A stretch of DNA of 64,000 bases. It comes from Beijerinckiaceae bacterium. GTDB taxonomy: Bacteria; Pseudomonadota; Alphaproteobacteria; Rhizobiales; Beijerinckiaceae. Below the pieces are notes generated by a model. That model saw nothing but the letters and a program-made list of their open reading frames with translations, had not been told where the DNA came from and searched no databases. A program made the position numbers and the translations under genes. Positions 43,606 to 52,735 of the stretch are shown in pieces. Each line of letters begins with the position of its first letter. Position 1 is the first letter of the stretch. The stretch spans positions 62,001-126,000 of the forward strand of contig CANGBX010000002.1 in NCBI GenBank assembly GCA_947452455.1, given 5' to 3'.

Positions 43606-43778
43606 TTGATTGCCTTTCTCTGTTCTCGTCATGCCGCTGGCGCGGAGCCCTTCGAGCCCGGAGAGAGGCCCGACGGAAAACATTTCGAAGGCGGGAACAC
43701 GGGAAGACGGGTTTTGAGCCCTGCCGTCTTGAAGACGACCTTCCGTTCAGCCCCCGGCCGGAAGCATGCGAAGCGCGC

Positions 43779-43806
43779 TTTATAGAGGTTTTTGAGGGGG
43801 TGGCAA
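43779..43806 (-). promoter_or_regulatory. Sigma-70-like promoter of the rpsF operon
   Basis: On the minus strand TTGCCA (43806-43801), a 16-bp spacer and TATAAA (43784-43779) form a good promoter. The start near 43772 gives a leader of about 167 nt before rpsF. Confidence 0.6.
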
Positions 43807-43863
43807 GGGGGAAAGGAGGGTGCACTCACTTGGACGAACGGTCATGGGTGGCAGCCTCTTCAC

Positions 43864-43954
43864 CGTCATTGCGAGCGAAAGCGAAGCAATCCAGTGGCCT
43901 CACGTGCGGCCTCTGGATTGCCGCGTCGGCCTTTCAGGCCTCCTCGCAATGACG
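43864..43954. repeat. REP-like palindrome, copy 9
   Basis: CGTCATTGCGAGCGAAAGCG to CTCGCAATGACG, upstream of the rpsF promoter in the 511-bp gap between rpsF and the YkgJ-type gene. The other part of the gap holds a second palindromic element. Confidence 0.85.
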
Positions 43955-43984
43955 GGTGCTGACCAAGATAGATCGGGATACATA

Positions 43985-44106
43985 CCTTCTCCCAAAGGGA
44001 GAAGGTGTCGCCGGAGGCGACGGATGAGGGGTTACCGCCTAACGGTATGAGGGCGTAACCCCTCACCCCGGAGCTGCGCTCCGACCCTCTCCCTCTAGGA
44101 GAGGGT
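43985..44106. repeat. Compound palindromic element with several hairpins
   Basis: In order: CCTTCTCCC-AAA-GGGAGAAGG, GTCGCC-GGA-GGCGAC, GGGGTTAC/GTAACCCC, CGGAGC-TG-CGCTCCG and ACCCTCTCC/GGAGAGGGT. It lies next to the YkgJ-type gene stop and could act as its terminator. The type resembles other Rhizobiales intergenic palindromes. Confidence 0.7.
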
Positions 44107-44116
44107 TGGGATCACC

Positions 44117-44530
44117 TCACGACCAAGGCGCAACATGCCCGTTGTCGTAAATGCGCCAAGCCTTTTCGCCTGCTTTGGCCACCACCGTGCGGCCTTCTTT
44201 GGCTTTGGCGAGGAGGAATTTGAAGACCAGCGGATGGCGCCAGGCCATCGGCTTCTTGGGGTCGCAGACCGCTTGATATTCGTCCGAATCCGCATCTTCC
44301 ATCAAAATCGTGCCGACTTTGTCGGGGCGTAGCGTCGAGGGGATGGAGCGCTCCATCATCCAGTCGCACTCGTAGTCCTGACAGACATCCGGGCGTTTTT
44401 TGTAAATCTTGCAGCCACCGCCGAGCACGCAGTGCTGGCACAAGACACCGGCGTCCTTGTTGAAATGCTCAATCGTGAGCACCTGGCAGCACATTGTGCA
44501 TTCGCCGCATGATTTACCCAGAGCCGCCAT
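44117..44530 (-). CDS. YkgJ-type Cys-cluster protein (Fe-S/Zn binding)
   Basis: From the ATG 44530 the 137-residue product begins MAALGKSCGECTMCCQVLTIEHF and continues CQHCVLGGGCKIYKKRPDVCQDYECDWM. This is the YkgJ-family pattern of about eight Cys that can bind a metal cluster. The frame is open upstream to 44704 but overlaps the fabD start there; only this part is family-like. The family is widespread and of unknown function. It lies between rpsF and divergent fabD and has no clear operon partners. Confidence 0.78.
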   Translation of the reverse strand: MAALGKSCGECTMCCQVLTIEHFNKDAGVLCQHCVLGGGCKIYKKRPDVCQDYECDWMMERSIPSTLRPDKVGTILMEDADSDEYQAVCDPKKPMAWRHPLVFKFLLAKAKEGRTVVAKAGEKAWRIYDNGHVAPWS

Positions 44531-44697
44531 GTCTTCAAAACGCCTACGATTCGAGAGATGGGCGCAGTCTCTTCGCGCTCCTTCGCAGTTGCAAGAGGCT
44601 CTGGCCATAAAAGCATGCGTGATCCCGCCCCTTGACTTGAGGGGAGTGCGCATGTCACTGCGCGCCCCAAGCAGCAGGGCGCAACGAGGCTTCCCAT

Positions 44698-45642
44698 ATG
44701 GCACGTGCTTTTATCTTCCCCGGTCAGGGTTCTCAGGCAGTTGGCATGGGCAAGGCCCTTGCCGAGACGTTTGCCGAAGCCCGCGCCGTCTTTTCTGAAG
44801 TCGATGACGCTTTGGGCCAGAAGCTTTCGGCCCTCATGTTCGAAGGGCCCGAAGCCGACCTCACCCTCACTGCCAATGCCCAGCCCGCTTTGATGGCGGT
44901 CAGCCTCGCGGTCACCCGCGTGCTCGAAGCCCATGCGGGTCTCGATATCGCGGCCCAAGCCAAATTCATCGCCGGCCATTCGTTGGGCGAATATTCGGCG
45001 CTGGCCGCGGCGGGCACTTTCTCGATTGCCGACACGGCCCGCCTTCTGCGCCTGCGCGGTGATGCCATGCAGAAAGCCGTGCCGGTGGGCGAGGGCGCCA
45101 TGGCCGCACTTCTGGGTGCTGATTATGCGACAGGTGTCGCCATTGCCCAAGAAGCTGCCCAGGGCCAAGTCTGCCAGATTGCCAATGACAATGGTGGCGG
45201 TCAGGTGGTCGCCTCAGGACACAAGGCAGCTGTCGAGCGCGCCATGGAAATCGCCAAAGCCAAGGGCATCAAGCGCGCAATCTTGCTGCCGGTCTCCGCA
45301 CCCTTCCATTGCGCTTTGATGCAGCCCGCAGCCGATGCGATGGCTGAGGCGCTTGCCAATGTGTCGATGAAAGCGCCTTGCGTGCCGCTGGTTGCCAACG
45401 TGCTGGCCAGTCCGGTCTCCGACCCCGAAGCGATCCGCCGTCATCTCGTTGAACAGGTCACCGGCACGGTGCGCTGGGCCGAGAGCATTGCTTATATGGC
45501 ACGTGAAGGCGTTGAATCCTTTTATGAGCTTGGCTCAGGCAAAGTACTGTCAGGACTTGTCAAACGCATTGCTGACACGGCCACAGGCACAGCCATCAAT
45601 ACACCTGCCGATATCGAAGCCTTTGCCGCTTTGCCGAAATAA
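44698..45642 (+). CDS. fabD: Malonyl-CoA:ACP acyltransferase
   Basis: The 314-residue protein has the N-terminal PGQGSQAVGMGKALA and the nucleophile elbow GHSLGEYSALAAAG. The catalytic His lies in SAPFHCALMQPA, near residue 200. It loads malonate onto ACP for fatty-acid synthesis. The start ATG at 44698 is used because the preceding in-frame codons have no Shine-Dalgarno. It is first of the fabD-fabG-acpP-fabF cluster, 11 bp before fabG. Confidence 0.96.
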   Translation: MARAFIFPGQGSQAVGMGKALAETFAEARAVFSEVDDALGQKLSALMFEGPEADLTLTANAQPALMAVSLAVTRVLEAHAGLDIAAQAKFIAGHSLGEYSALAAAGTFSIADTARLLRLRGDAMQKAVPVGEGAMAALLGADYATGVAIAQEAAQGQVCQIANDNGGGQVVASGHKAAVERAMEIAKAKGIKRAILLPVSAPFHCALMQPAADAMAEALANVSMKAPCVPLVANVLASPVSDPEAIRRHLVEQVTGTVRWAESIAYMAREGVESFYELGSGKVLSGLVKRIADTATGTAINTPADIEAFAALPK

Positions 45643-45653
45643 GGAGCGTCCCC

Positions 45654-46391
45654 ATGTTTGAGCTTTCCGGCCTCAATGCCCTTGTGACGGGCGCCACAGG
45701 CGGCCTCGGCGGCCAGATTGCCCGCGCGCTTCATGCGCAGGGTGCCACCGTCGGCATTTCCGGCACACGTGCCGAAGCACTCGAAGCGCTGGCCAAGGAA
45801 TTGGGCGAGCGCGTCCACATCCTGCCCTGCAATCTGGGCGACAAGGATGCCGTGGAAGCCCTCGTTCCGGCAGCCGAAGCGGCCATGGGGCAGGTCGATA
45901 TTCTGGTCAATAATGCGGGCATCACCCGCGATGGTCTCTTCATGCGCATGAAGGATGAGGACTGGGAGCAGGTCATCAACGTCAACCTGACCTCGGCCTT
46001 CCGCCTGGCGCGCGCCTGTATGCGGGGCATGATGAAGCGCCGATTTGGTCGCATCATCTCCATCACCTCGGTGGTCGGTGTCACCGGTAATCCGGGGCAG
46101 GGCAATTATGCTGCCTCCAAAGCCGGCATGATCGGCATGTCCAAGTCGCTTGCAGCCGAAGTCGCCTCGCGCGGGATTACGGTCAATTGCGTGGCACCCG
46201 GTTTTATCGAGAGCCCGATGACGGATGCCTTGAACGAAAAGCAGAAAGAATCGATTTTGGCGACTATTCCTGCGGGTCGACTGGGGGCTGGCAACGACAT
46301 AGCGTCAGCTTGCGTCTATCTGGCCAGCCGCGAAGCTGGCTACGTGACCGGTGCCACTCTCCATGTGAATGGTGGAATGGCAATGATTTGA
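45654..46391 (+). CDS. fabG: 3-oxoacyl-ACP reductase
   Basis: The 245-residue SDR has the cofactor motif GATGGLGGQIARALHAQGA, NNAG at VNNAGITRDG and the Ser-Tyr-Lys set in SITSVVG and YAASKAG. The ending MAMI and the genomic place between fabD and acpP identify it as FabG rather than a general SDR. It reduces 3-ketoacyl-ACP with NADPH. The gap to fabD is 11 bp and to acpP 171 bp; the latter gap has no clear gene. Confidence 0.95.
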   Translation: MFELSGLNALVTGATGGLGGQIARALHAQGATVGISGTRAEALEALAKELGERVHILPCNLGDKDAVEALVPAAEAAMGQVDILVNNAGITRDGLFMRMKDEDWEQVINVNLTSAFRLARACMRGMMKRRFGRIISITSVVGVTGNPGQGNYAASKAGMIGMSKSLAAEVASRGITVNCVAPGFIESPMTDALNEKQKESILATIPAGRLGAGNDIASACVYLASREAGYVTGATLHVNGGMAMI

Positions 46392-46562
46392 GAGGGTTGC
46401 GGATAAGTCCCAACTTTCGCAAAGGGCGGGTCTGAAAGTCTCGCCAAGCAGAAACGGATATGTTACTTCAGCCCTCGGACGGTGCCCGCAAGCGGGCGAT
46501 CCACGAGATCATGTCGGGTGGCCAACCCCGGCGAGAATTTTAAAAATCAAGAGGACTGACCT

Positions 46563-46799
46563 ATGAGCGATGTCGCCGAGCGCGTGAAGAAGATCGTGAT
46601 TGAGCATCTTGGCGTTGAAGCCGAGAAGGTTGTCGATGCTGCCAATTTCATTGACGACCTGGGCGCTGACTCGCTCGACACGGTCGAACTCGTCATGGCT
46701 TTCGAAGAAGAATTCGGTGTTGAAATTCCTGACGATGCGGCTGAGACAATTGTCACGGTCGGCGACGCAGTGAAGTTCCTCGAAAAGGCTTCAGCCTAA
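46563..46799 (+). CDS. acpP: Acyl carrier protein
   Basis: The 78-residue acidic protein starts [23 protein letters not shown] and carries the phosphopantetheine Ser in [19 protein letters not shown]. It shuttles acyl chains in fatty-acid synthesis. CAAGAGGAC precedes the ATG. A hairpin follows 43 bp downstream and may set the ratio of acpP to fabF messages. Confidence 0.97.
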   Translation: MSDVAERVKKIVIEHLGVEAEKVVDAANFIDDLGADSLDTVELVMAFEEEFGVEIPDDAAETIVTVGDAVKFLEKASA

Positions 46800-46841
46800 T
46801 CGACGCAATGCTCTGTCATATTTGGCAGAGCTGAAGTGTGA

Positions 46842-46870
46842 GGGTCGGCCATGCCGGCCCTTATCCATTT
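46842..46870 (+). terminator. Probable attenuator or weak terminator between acpP and fabF
   Basis: GGGTCGGC (46842-46849) pairs with GCCGGCCC (46853-46860) with one G-T pair. It is followed by TTATCCATTTT, a loose T-rich tract, so readthrough into fabF is likely. Confidence 0.4.
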
Positions 46871-46934
46871 TACTGGCACGGCTGATCAGCCGCCGCCGCC
46901 CTGAAGACATTTGGCAGACATTGGGACGTTGATG

Positions 46935-48194
46935 ATGAGAAGGGTGGTTGTCACCGGACTTGGACTCGTCACGCCGCTGGGCGCTGGTGTTGAACATGTT
47001 TGGTCGCGTCTGATCGCAGGCGAAAGTGGCGCGGCTCGCGTTGAATCTTTCGAAGTCTCCGATCTTCCTTGTCAGATCGCCTGTCAGGTTCCGCGCGGCG
47101 ATGGTTCCAACGGCACGTTCAATGCCGATGAATGGATGGAGCCCAAAGAACAGCGCAAGGTTGATGATTTCATCATCTATGCAATTGCAGCTGCGGGCCA
47201 AGCGATCAAAGATTCCGGCTGGGCTCCAAAAACCTACGAAGAACAGATTTCATCAGGCGTGCTGATTGGCTCGGGTATCGGTGGCCTCGGCGGTATTTAT
47301 GAAACCTCGATCCTTTTGAAAGAAAAAGGTCCGCGCCGGATTTCGCCTTTCTTCATTCCCGGCCGTCTGATCAATCTCGCCTCCGGCTATGTGTCGATCA
47401 TGCACGGGCTCAAAGGTCCCAACCATTCAGTCGTGACTGCGTGCTCCACAGGAGCGCATGCGATTGGTGATGCGGGTCGTTTGATTGCGCTGGGTGATGC
47501 TGATGTCATGGTGGCGGGTGGCGCAGAATCTGCTGTCAATCGTATCGGTCTTGCAGGCTTTGCCGCGTGCCGTGCTTTGTCGACAAGTTTCAATGACAAT
47601 CCGAAAGCAGGCTCGCGCCCTTATGACAAAGACCGCGATGGTTTCGTCATGGGTGAAGGCGCTGGTGTTGTTGTGCTGGAAGAATATGAACATGCCAAAG
47701 CGCGCGGCGCGAAGATTTATGCCGAACTGATTGGCTATGGCCTGTCAGGTGACGCGCATCACATCACCGCACCTGCGGAAGATGGAGATGGCGCGTTTCG
47801 CTGCATGCAAATGGCGATGAAACGTGCGGGCATTTCCGCGCAAGATCTTGATTACGTCAATGCGCATGGCACATCGACGCCGCTCGGTGATGAAATCGAA
47901 CTCGGCGCCGTGACGCGTCTTGTTGGTGACGCAGCCTCAAAGCTCACTATGTCCTCGACCAAATCGGCCATCGGTCATTTGCTCGGCGCGGCAGGTTCTG
48001 TTGAGGCCATCTTCTCTGTGCTCGCCATGCGCGATGGCATTGCACCGCCGACCCTCAATCTCGACAATCCGAGCGTCACGACCCAAATCGACCTCGTGCC
48101 GAAGGTTGCGAAGAAAAAGCAGATCGACACGGTGCTTTCCAACAGTTTCGGCTTTGGCGGCACCAATGCTTCGGTGATTTTGCGCCGCTTATGA
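46935..48194 (+). CDS. fabF: 3-oxoacyl-ACP synthase II
   Basis: The 419-residue thiolase-fold protein reads MRRVVVTGLGLVTPLGAG and has the active-site Cys in VTACSTGAHAIGDA. The His pair lies in NAHGTSTPLGD and IGHLLGAAGSVE. FabF condenses acyl-ACP with malonyl-ACP and extends C16:1. The second of two adjacent ATGs is chosen by spacing from GGGA. It follows acpP as in most proteobacteria. Confidence 0.96.
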   Translation: MRRVVVTGLGLVTPLGAGVEHVWSRLIAGESGAARVESFEVSDLPCQIACQVPRGDGSNGTFNADEWMEPKEQRKVDDFIIYAIAAAGQAIKDSGWAPKTYEEQISSGVLIGSGIGGLGGIYETSILLKEKGPRRISPFFIPGRLINLASGYVSIMHGLKGPNHSVVTACSTGAHAIGDAGRLIALGDADVMVAGGAESAVNRIGLAGFAACRALSTSFNDNPKAGSRPYDKDRDGFVMGEGAGVVVLEEYEHAKARGAKIYAELIGYGLSGDAHHITAPAEDGDGAFRCMQMAMKRAGISAQDLDYVNAHGTSTPLGDEIELGAVTRLVGDAASKLTMSSTKSAIGHLLGAAGSVEAIFSVLAMRDGIAPPTLNLDNPSVTTQIDLVPKVAKKKQIDTVLSNSFGFGGTNASVILRRL

Positions 48195-48291
48195 GTGCAA
48201 AAAAGGGGTAGGGCCGAGTGTGGATCGGCCCATTCCCATGTTTCGCCATAATGGGGAATAGGTTAGTCTCAACACCCAAGGGACAAGCCGC

Positions 48292-50079
48292 ATGGAAACA
48301 ATGACGGAAGAACAAAAGACGCAGGATACGCCCGCGCCGAAAAACTTCGGTCTGTTTTCGCGTAAGGAAATGCGCACGCCCGGCGAAGCCTTGCAGCCCG
48401 ATGCGCCGCCGCCCCCGCCACCGCCCCCGCCCAAGCGAAAAAGCCGTGATGGTTTGCTGTCGCTGTTCAGTGCCTTTTTGTCTTTCTTGCTAATCGCAGC
48501 CCTAGCCTCTGTCGTTGGCTTTTCTCTCGCGCATCAGAAGCTGCGCGCATCGGGGCCGCTGGCGGCCGACAAGTTGCTCTATTTTCCCGCGCGCACGGAT
48601 GTGCCGGAAATTCTCGCCAAGCTTGAAAATGATGGCGTGATAGATGCGCCCATTCTCATGAACATTGCGCTGTGGCTTGAAGGCAATCGCGGCAATGTCA
48701 AAGCCGGCGAATATCTTTTCAAGAAAGAAGCGAGCCTGCGTGATGTGATGGACATGCTGGTCGCGGGCCGCGTCTATCTTCACGCCATTACCGTTCCAGA
48801 AGGTCTGACAAGCGAACAGATTTTGCAGCGCTTGCGCGATAATGATTTGCTGGGAGGTGATCTGCGCGAAGCACCGAAGGAAGGGCTCTTGCTGCCCGAG
48901 ACCTATCGTGTGCCGCGCGGGATGTCGCGCAGCGATCTCATACGCAAAATGCAGGATGATCAGCGCAAGCTCGTTGATCAGATCTGGGCCAAGCGCGATC
49001 CTTCCATTCCGTTGCGCACGCCGCATGAATTGGTGACGCTCGCCTCCATCGTGGAAAAAGAAACAGGGCGCGCCGATGAGCGCCCGCGTGTGGCGAGCGT
49101 CTTCATCAATCGCTTGCAAAAGCGCATGAAGCTGCAATCCGATCCGACGATTGTTTATGGCCTTGTCGGCGGCAAAGGCACATTGGGTCGCGGCATTACG
49201 CGTGCGGAAATTTCGGCACCGTCGCCCTACAACACTTATGTCATCGAAGGTCTGCCACCGGGGCCGATTGCCAATCCCGGACGCGCCGCGCTCGAGGCAG
49301 TCGCCAATCCGATGAAGACAGCCGATCTGTTCTTCGTGGCGGATGGTACGGGCGGTCATGCTTTTGCTGAAACGCTCGATGACCACAATCGCAATGTCGC
49401 GCGCTGGCGCGAGATCGAAAAAGAACGTTCGGGTGGTGCGAATGATCGTGCACCTTCCGTTGTGCCGGGCGATCCGGGTGTGCCTGATGTGCGCCCGAAA
49501 AATGTCGCCCCACCACGCGGACAGCGCGGTGCGCTGGAAGAGCCGGGTCCCGGACATGCGTTGGTCGATGCTTTGCCGCGCATGGAAGAATTTGCACAGA
49601 AGGCGCGCTTTGGTTTCTCTGGTCCGGTTTCGAAAGAGCCCGGACCTGCGCAAGTGCTGGCCGCACGCATCACCGAGGCCAAGCGTCTGGCAGCACGCAA
49701 TCCGAAATTTGAATCCCTTTCCGAGACGATCGTTTTCAAAACGCCCGAGCGCAAACCAAAGATTGAACTGGATGGCGAAGAAGATCTGTCAGAGCTTGGT
49801 GATATTGCCGCCTATCCGGTCGATCCACGCACGCTGGCTGATCAGCGCGAGCGGGCGGCACGCTTAGGCCTCACCGGCGGGCTTGATCTGGATGTGGGAG
49901 CATCTGCTTTGCCCCGTGATGTGCTTGCGCTCCAGCCTGTGCCGCCGCCCAATCCAGTTGCGCGCAAGATTTATGATGCCTCCGAGGGCACAGCACTCGA
50001 TCCCCTGCGCAAGAAGGGCTGGGATCTCAATTCACCCAAGCGCGTGCCCGATGGTTCGACGCGGGCTGCGACGCCCTGA
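48292..50079 (+). CDS. mltG: Endolytic murein transglycosylase MltG, with long C-terminal extension
   Basis: The 595-residue protein has a cytoplasmic N-terminus with a run of nine prolines, then a transmembrane helix near 55-80. A LysM-like region follows, then the YceG domain with the catalytic Glu in ASIVEKETGR near residue 254 and QSDPTIVYGL. The typical domain ends near residue 380. A further 215 residues, Pro- and Ala-rich with short conserved blocks (KKGWDLNSPK near the end), are not part of E. coli MltG. MltG cuts nascent glycan strands to stop peptidoglycan elongation. It follows fabF by 97 bp, and yicC follows by 57 bp. Confidence 0.9.
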   Translation: METMTEEQKTQDTPAPKNFGLFSRKEMRTPGEALQPDAPPPPPPPPPKRKSRDGLLSLFSAFLSFLLIAALASVVGFSLAHQKLRASGPLAADKLLYFPARTDVPEILAKLENDGVIDAPILMNIALWLEGNRGNVKAGEYLFKKEASLRDVMDMLVAGRVYLHAITVPEGLTSEQILQRLRDNDLLGGDLREAPKEGLLLPETYRVPRGMSRSDLIRKMQDDQRKLVDQIWAKRDPSIPLRTPHELVTLASIVEKETGRADERPRVASVFINRLQKRMKLQSDPTIVYGLVGGKGTLGRGITRAEISAPSPYNTYVIEGLPPGPIANPGRAALEAVANPMKTADLFFVADGTGGHAFAETLDDHNRNVARWREIEKERSGGANDRAPSVVPGDPGVPDVRPKNVAPPRGQRGALEEPGPGHALVDALPRMEEFAQKARFGFSGPVSKEPGPAQVLAARITEAKRLAARNPKFESLSETIVFKTPERKPKIELDGEEDLSELGDIAAYPVDPRTLADQRERAARLGLTGGLDLDVGASALPRDVLALQPVPPPNPVARKIYDASEGTALDPLRKKGWDLNSPKRVPDGSTRAATP

Positions 50080-50136
50080 GCTTGAGGCGGCCCCACTCGC
50101 ACTCTATGGTGCGCGCGAGAGAAGGGGCCCGAATCT

Positions 50137-51024
50137 ATGTCGCTTAAAAGCATGACAGGCTTTGCCCGCACGGCGGGGCATCAAGACCGCTTTCGCTGGT
50201 CTTGGGAAGTCAAAGCGGTCAATGCCAAAGGGCTTGATCTGCGCCTGCGCGTACCGCCCGGTTTTGATCAGGTGGAAACGGAAGCCCGCACACGTCTCTC
50301 CAAATGTCTGGCGCGTGGCACCTGCTATGCCACACTCACATTGGCGCGCGAAGCTGCCCCCGCGCAGGTGCGCATCAACCGCGATTTGCTGCAATCCTTG
50401 ATCGACACAATCGCGACCATTCCCACGAGCGACATTCTCAAGCCTGCGTCCATGGATGGCTTGCTTGCTGTTCGCGGGATTGTGGACGTGAGCGAGAGTG
50501 CGGATGATGAAGGAGCGCTCGCGACTTTGTCTTCTGCCATGCTGAAAGGTTTGGATGCAGCGCTCGACGAATTGATTGCGGCTCGCCTCTCGGAAGGCGC
50601 CGCTTTGCAAAAAGTCTTGAGCGAGCGCGTGGAGAAAATCTCTGCCCTCACAGAAGCGGCGGAAGCCGCACCGGGGCGCAAGCCTGAGGCCGTGCGCGCG
50701 CGTTTGCAACAAGCCATTGAAGCTTTGACGGGGGCAAGCCCCGCGCTTGATCCGGCGCGTCTGCATCAAGAGGCTGTGCTCATCGCCGCCAAAGCCGATG
50801 TGCGCGAAGAATTGGATCGGTTGAAAGCCCATGTCGTGGCCGCACGCGAGCTGTTGGCTTCTGATCAGCCGGTCGGGCGCAAGCTTGATTTTCTGGCGCA
50901 AGAATTTTCCCGCGAAGCCAATACGCTCTGCGCCAAGTCCAATGATCCTGCGCTCAGCGCCACGGGCATGGACTTGCGTGTCGAGATCGAGCAATTGCGC
51001 GAACAGGTTCAAAATATCGAGTGA
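50137..51024 (+). CDS. yicC: YicC family endoribonuclease
   Basis: The 295-residue protein starts MSLKSMTGFARTAGHQDRF and contains KAVNAKGLDLRLRVP. It ends with an acidic region followed by GMDLRVEIEQLREQVQNIE, the YicC C-terminal motif. YicC forms a hexameric RNase in E. coli that acts on small RNAs. The stop overlaps the gmk start by one base (TGATG), a conserved yicC-gmk pair. AGAAGGG precedes the ATG. Confidence 0.93.
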   Translation: MSLKSMTGFARTAGHQDRFRWSWEVKAVNAKGLDLRLRVPPGFDQVETEARTRLSKCLARGTCYATLTLAREAAPAQVRINRDLLQSLIDTIATIPTSDILKPASMDGLLAVRGIVDVSESADDEGALATLSSAMLKGLDAALDELIAARLSEGAALQKVLSERVEKISALTEAAEAAPGRKPEAVRARLQQAIEALTGASPALDPARLHQEAVLIAAKADVREELDRLKAHVVAARELLASDQPVGRKLDFLAQEFSREANTLCAKSNDPALSATGMDLRVEIEQLREQVQNIE

Positions 51025-51671
51025 TGACGATGAAAGATCCGATCAAACGCCGTGGCCTTATGTTGATCCTGTCCTCGCCTTCCGGTGCGGGCAAGACCAC
51101 ATTGACGCGTGATTTGCTGCAAGACAAATCACTGGATCTGACTTTGTCGATTTCAGTCACGACGCGCTCGCGCCGGACCAGCGAGGTCGATGGGATTCAT
51201 TATCATTTCAAAACCAAGGACGAATTTGATCGTCTCAAAGTCCAGGATGATCTGCTTGAATATGCGGAAGTGCATGGCAATTATTACGGCACGCCGCGCT
51301 CACCCGTTGAGGCGGTGCTCAATCAGGGCCGTGACATGCTCTTTGATATTGATTATCAGGGCACGCAGCAGGTGCAGAAGCGTGCACCCAATGATGTTGT
51401 GACAATTTTCATTCTGCCGCCGTCGATGAAAGAATTGCGCGCGCGTCTGGAACGTCGCGCAGAAGATGAAGCGGAAGTCATTGCCAAGCGCTTGCACAAT
51501 GCGCGCAATGAAATAACCCGCTGGCCGATCTATGATTATGTTATCGTCAACGAAGATATTCAGACGGCGCTGGCGCAGGTGAAGTCGATCCTGATTGCGG
51601 AGCGTTTGACACGTGCCCGCTCGGCAAACGGCATTTCAGCCTTTGTGGATCAATTGCTGGAAGAGAAATAA
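51024..51671 (+). CDS. gmk: Guanylate kinase
   Basis: From the ATG 51024 the 215-residue kinase has the P-loop LSSPSGAGKTTLTRDLL and the GMP-binding region SVTTRSRRTSEVDG. Further motifs include EYAEVHGNYYGTPRSPVE. It phosphorylates GMP to GDP. The start overlaps the yicC stop by one base; a GTG three bases upstream and an ATG at 51030 are alternatives. It ends before REP-like palindromes. Confidence 0.96.
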   Translation: MTMKDPIKRRGLMLILSSPSGAGKTTLTRDLLQDKSLDLTLSISVTTRSRRTSEVDGIHYHFKTKDEFDRLKVQDDLLEYAEVHGNYYGTPRSPVEAVLNQGRDMLFDIDYQGTQQVQKRAPNDVVTIFILPPSMKELRARLERRAEDEAEVIAKRLHNARNEITRWPIYDYVIVNEDIQTALAQVKSILIAERLTRARSANGISAFVDQLLEEK

Positions 51672-51678
51672 TTTCCGC

Positions 51679-51760
51679 CGTCATAGCGAGAGTTAGAGAA
51701 GCAATATAAGGGCCCTACGTGTGGCTTCCTGGATTGCTTCACCTTCGGCTCGCAATGACG
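51679..51760. repeat. REP-like palindrome, copy 10 (degenerate)
   Basis: CGTCATAGCGAG to CTCGCAATGACG, with several changes in the left arm. It begins seven bases after gmk. Confidence 0.7.
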
Positions 51761-51783
51761 TTGCTGTTGGCGTGGTCTTTCCG

Positions 51784-51857
51784 CCGTCATTGCGAGCATC
51801 AGCGAAGCAATCCAGAAAGCCTCACGTGTCACCTCTGCATCGCACCTCTCGCGATGG
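51784..51857. repeat. REP-like palindrome, copy 11 (right arm decayed)
   Basis: CGTCATTGCGAGCATCAGCG starts a unit whose closing arm is poorly kept (ATCGCACCTCTCGCGATGG). It directly abuts the ksgA stop, so its end may have been trimmed or replaced. Confidence 0.6.
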
Positions 51858-51862
51858 CTCAA

Positions 51863-52735
51863 CTATGCGGTCATTTCTGCGGCCAGACGCGCCAGCCGAA
51901 CAAAGCCTTCGACATCTACTTCTTCAGCGCGTTTCGTTTCTGCAATGTCAGCAGCTTTCAGCAGGGATAGCGCATCAATGGTTTTGCCATTGACGGCCAG
52001 CCCCTTCAGCGATTGGCGCAGCATCTTGCGTCGCTGGTTAAAAGCAGAGGCTGTGACTGCGGTGAGGATTTTTCCATTGCAATCCAGCAGCGTCTCGCGT
52101 GGCACCAGTTCCACAATCGAAGACGTCACTTTGGGGGGCGGGGTGAAAGCGGAAGGCGGCACATCAAACAGAATGCGTGCCTTTGTGCGCCATCCGCTCA
52201 GCACACCAAGGCGTCCGTAATCGACGCGCTCAGCTGGCGTCGCCACAATGCGCTCAGCCACCTCGCGCTGGAACATGAGCACCATGCGCTCATACCATGG
52301 CGGCCATGGATCGCTTTCAAGCCAGCCAACGAGCAAAGCTGTGCCGATGTTGTAGGGGAGATTGGCGCAGATGCGCACGGGGCCTTGCACACCAGCCACC
52401 AGCGCGCGCCAATCTGTTGTGAGCGCATCGCCATGCACGATCTTCAAACGACCCGGATAGGCACTTTCAATTTCAGCCAATGCAGGCAGGCAGCGTTCAT
52501 CGCGCTCGACTGCGATCACTTGGCTTGCGCCTTCGCTCAACAATGCGCGTGTCAGTCCGCCGGGGCCGGGCCCGACTTCGACAATGGTTGCGCCCTCCAG
52601 CGGGCCGCAGGCTCTGGCAATGCGCCCCGTCAGATTGAGATCGAAGAGAAAATTTTGTCCCAAAGATTTCTTGGCTGCGAGATCGTATTTTTCCACGACC
52701 TCGCGCAGCGGCGGCAATCCATCCGCGCTCATCAT
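51863..52735 (-). CDS. ksgA: 16S rRNA (adenine1518/1519-N6)-dimethyltransferase
   Basis: The 290-residue enzyme has [19 protein letters not shown], the SAM motif [15 protein letters not shown] and the catalytic [11 protein letters not shown]. It dimethylates A1518 and A1519 in helix 45 of 16S rRNA. The ATG overlaps the pdxA stop by four bases (ATGA). It is last in the lptF-lptG-lptD-surA-pdxA-ksgA operon, a layout like the E. coli surA-pdxA-ksgA group. Confidence 0.96.
   Translation of the reverse strand: MMSADGLPPLREVVEKYDLAAKKSLGQNFLFDLNLTGRIARACGPLEGATIVEVGPGPGGLTRALLSEGASQVIAVERDERCLPALAEIESAYPGRLKIVHGDALTTDWRALVAGVQGPVRICANLPYNIGTALLVGWLESDPWPPWYERMVLMFQREVAERIVATPAERVDYGRLGVLSGWRTKARILFDVPPSAFTPPPKVTSSIVELVPRETLLDCNGKILTAVTASAFNQRRKMLRQSLKGLAVNGKTIDALSLLKAADIAETKRAEEVDVEGFVRLARLAAEMTA

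Noticed and set aside
48211-48231. Hairpin GGGCCGA/TCGGCCC after fabF
   Set aside because: The plus-strand side has no T-tract. The A-run is on the left, so it would terminate only minus-strand transcription, where no gene is seen. It was not called as a fabF terminator.
50121-50133. AGAAGGGGCCCGA before yicC, resembling the GGGGCCCGG core of the structured element
   Set aside because: Neither the GTCCGACATC partner nor the hairpin is present; it serves as the yicC Shine-Dalgarno region.
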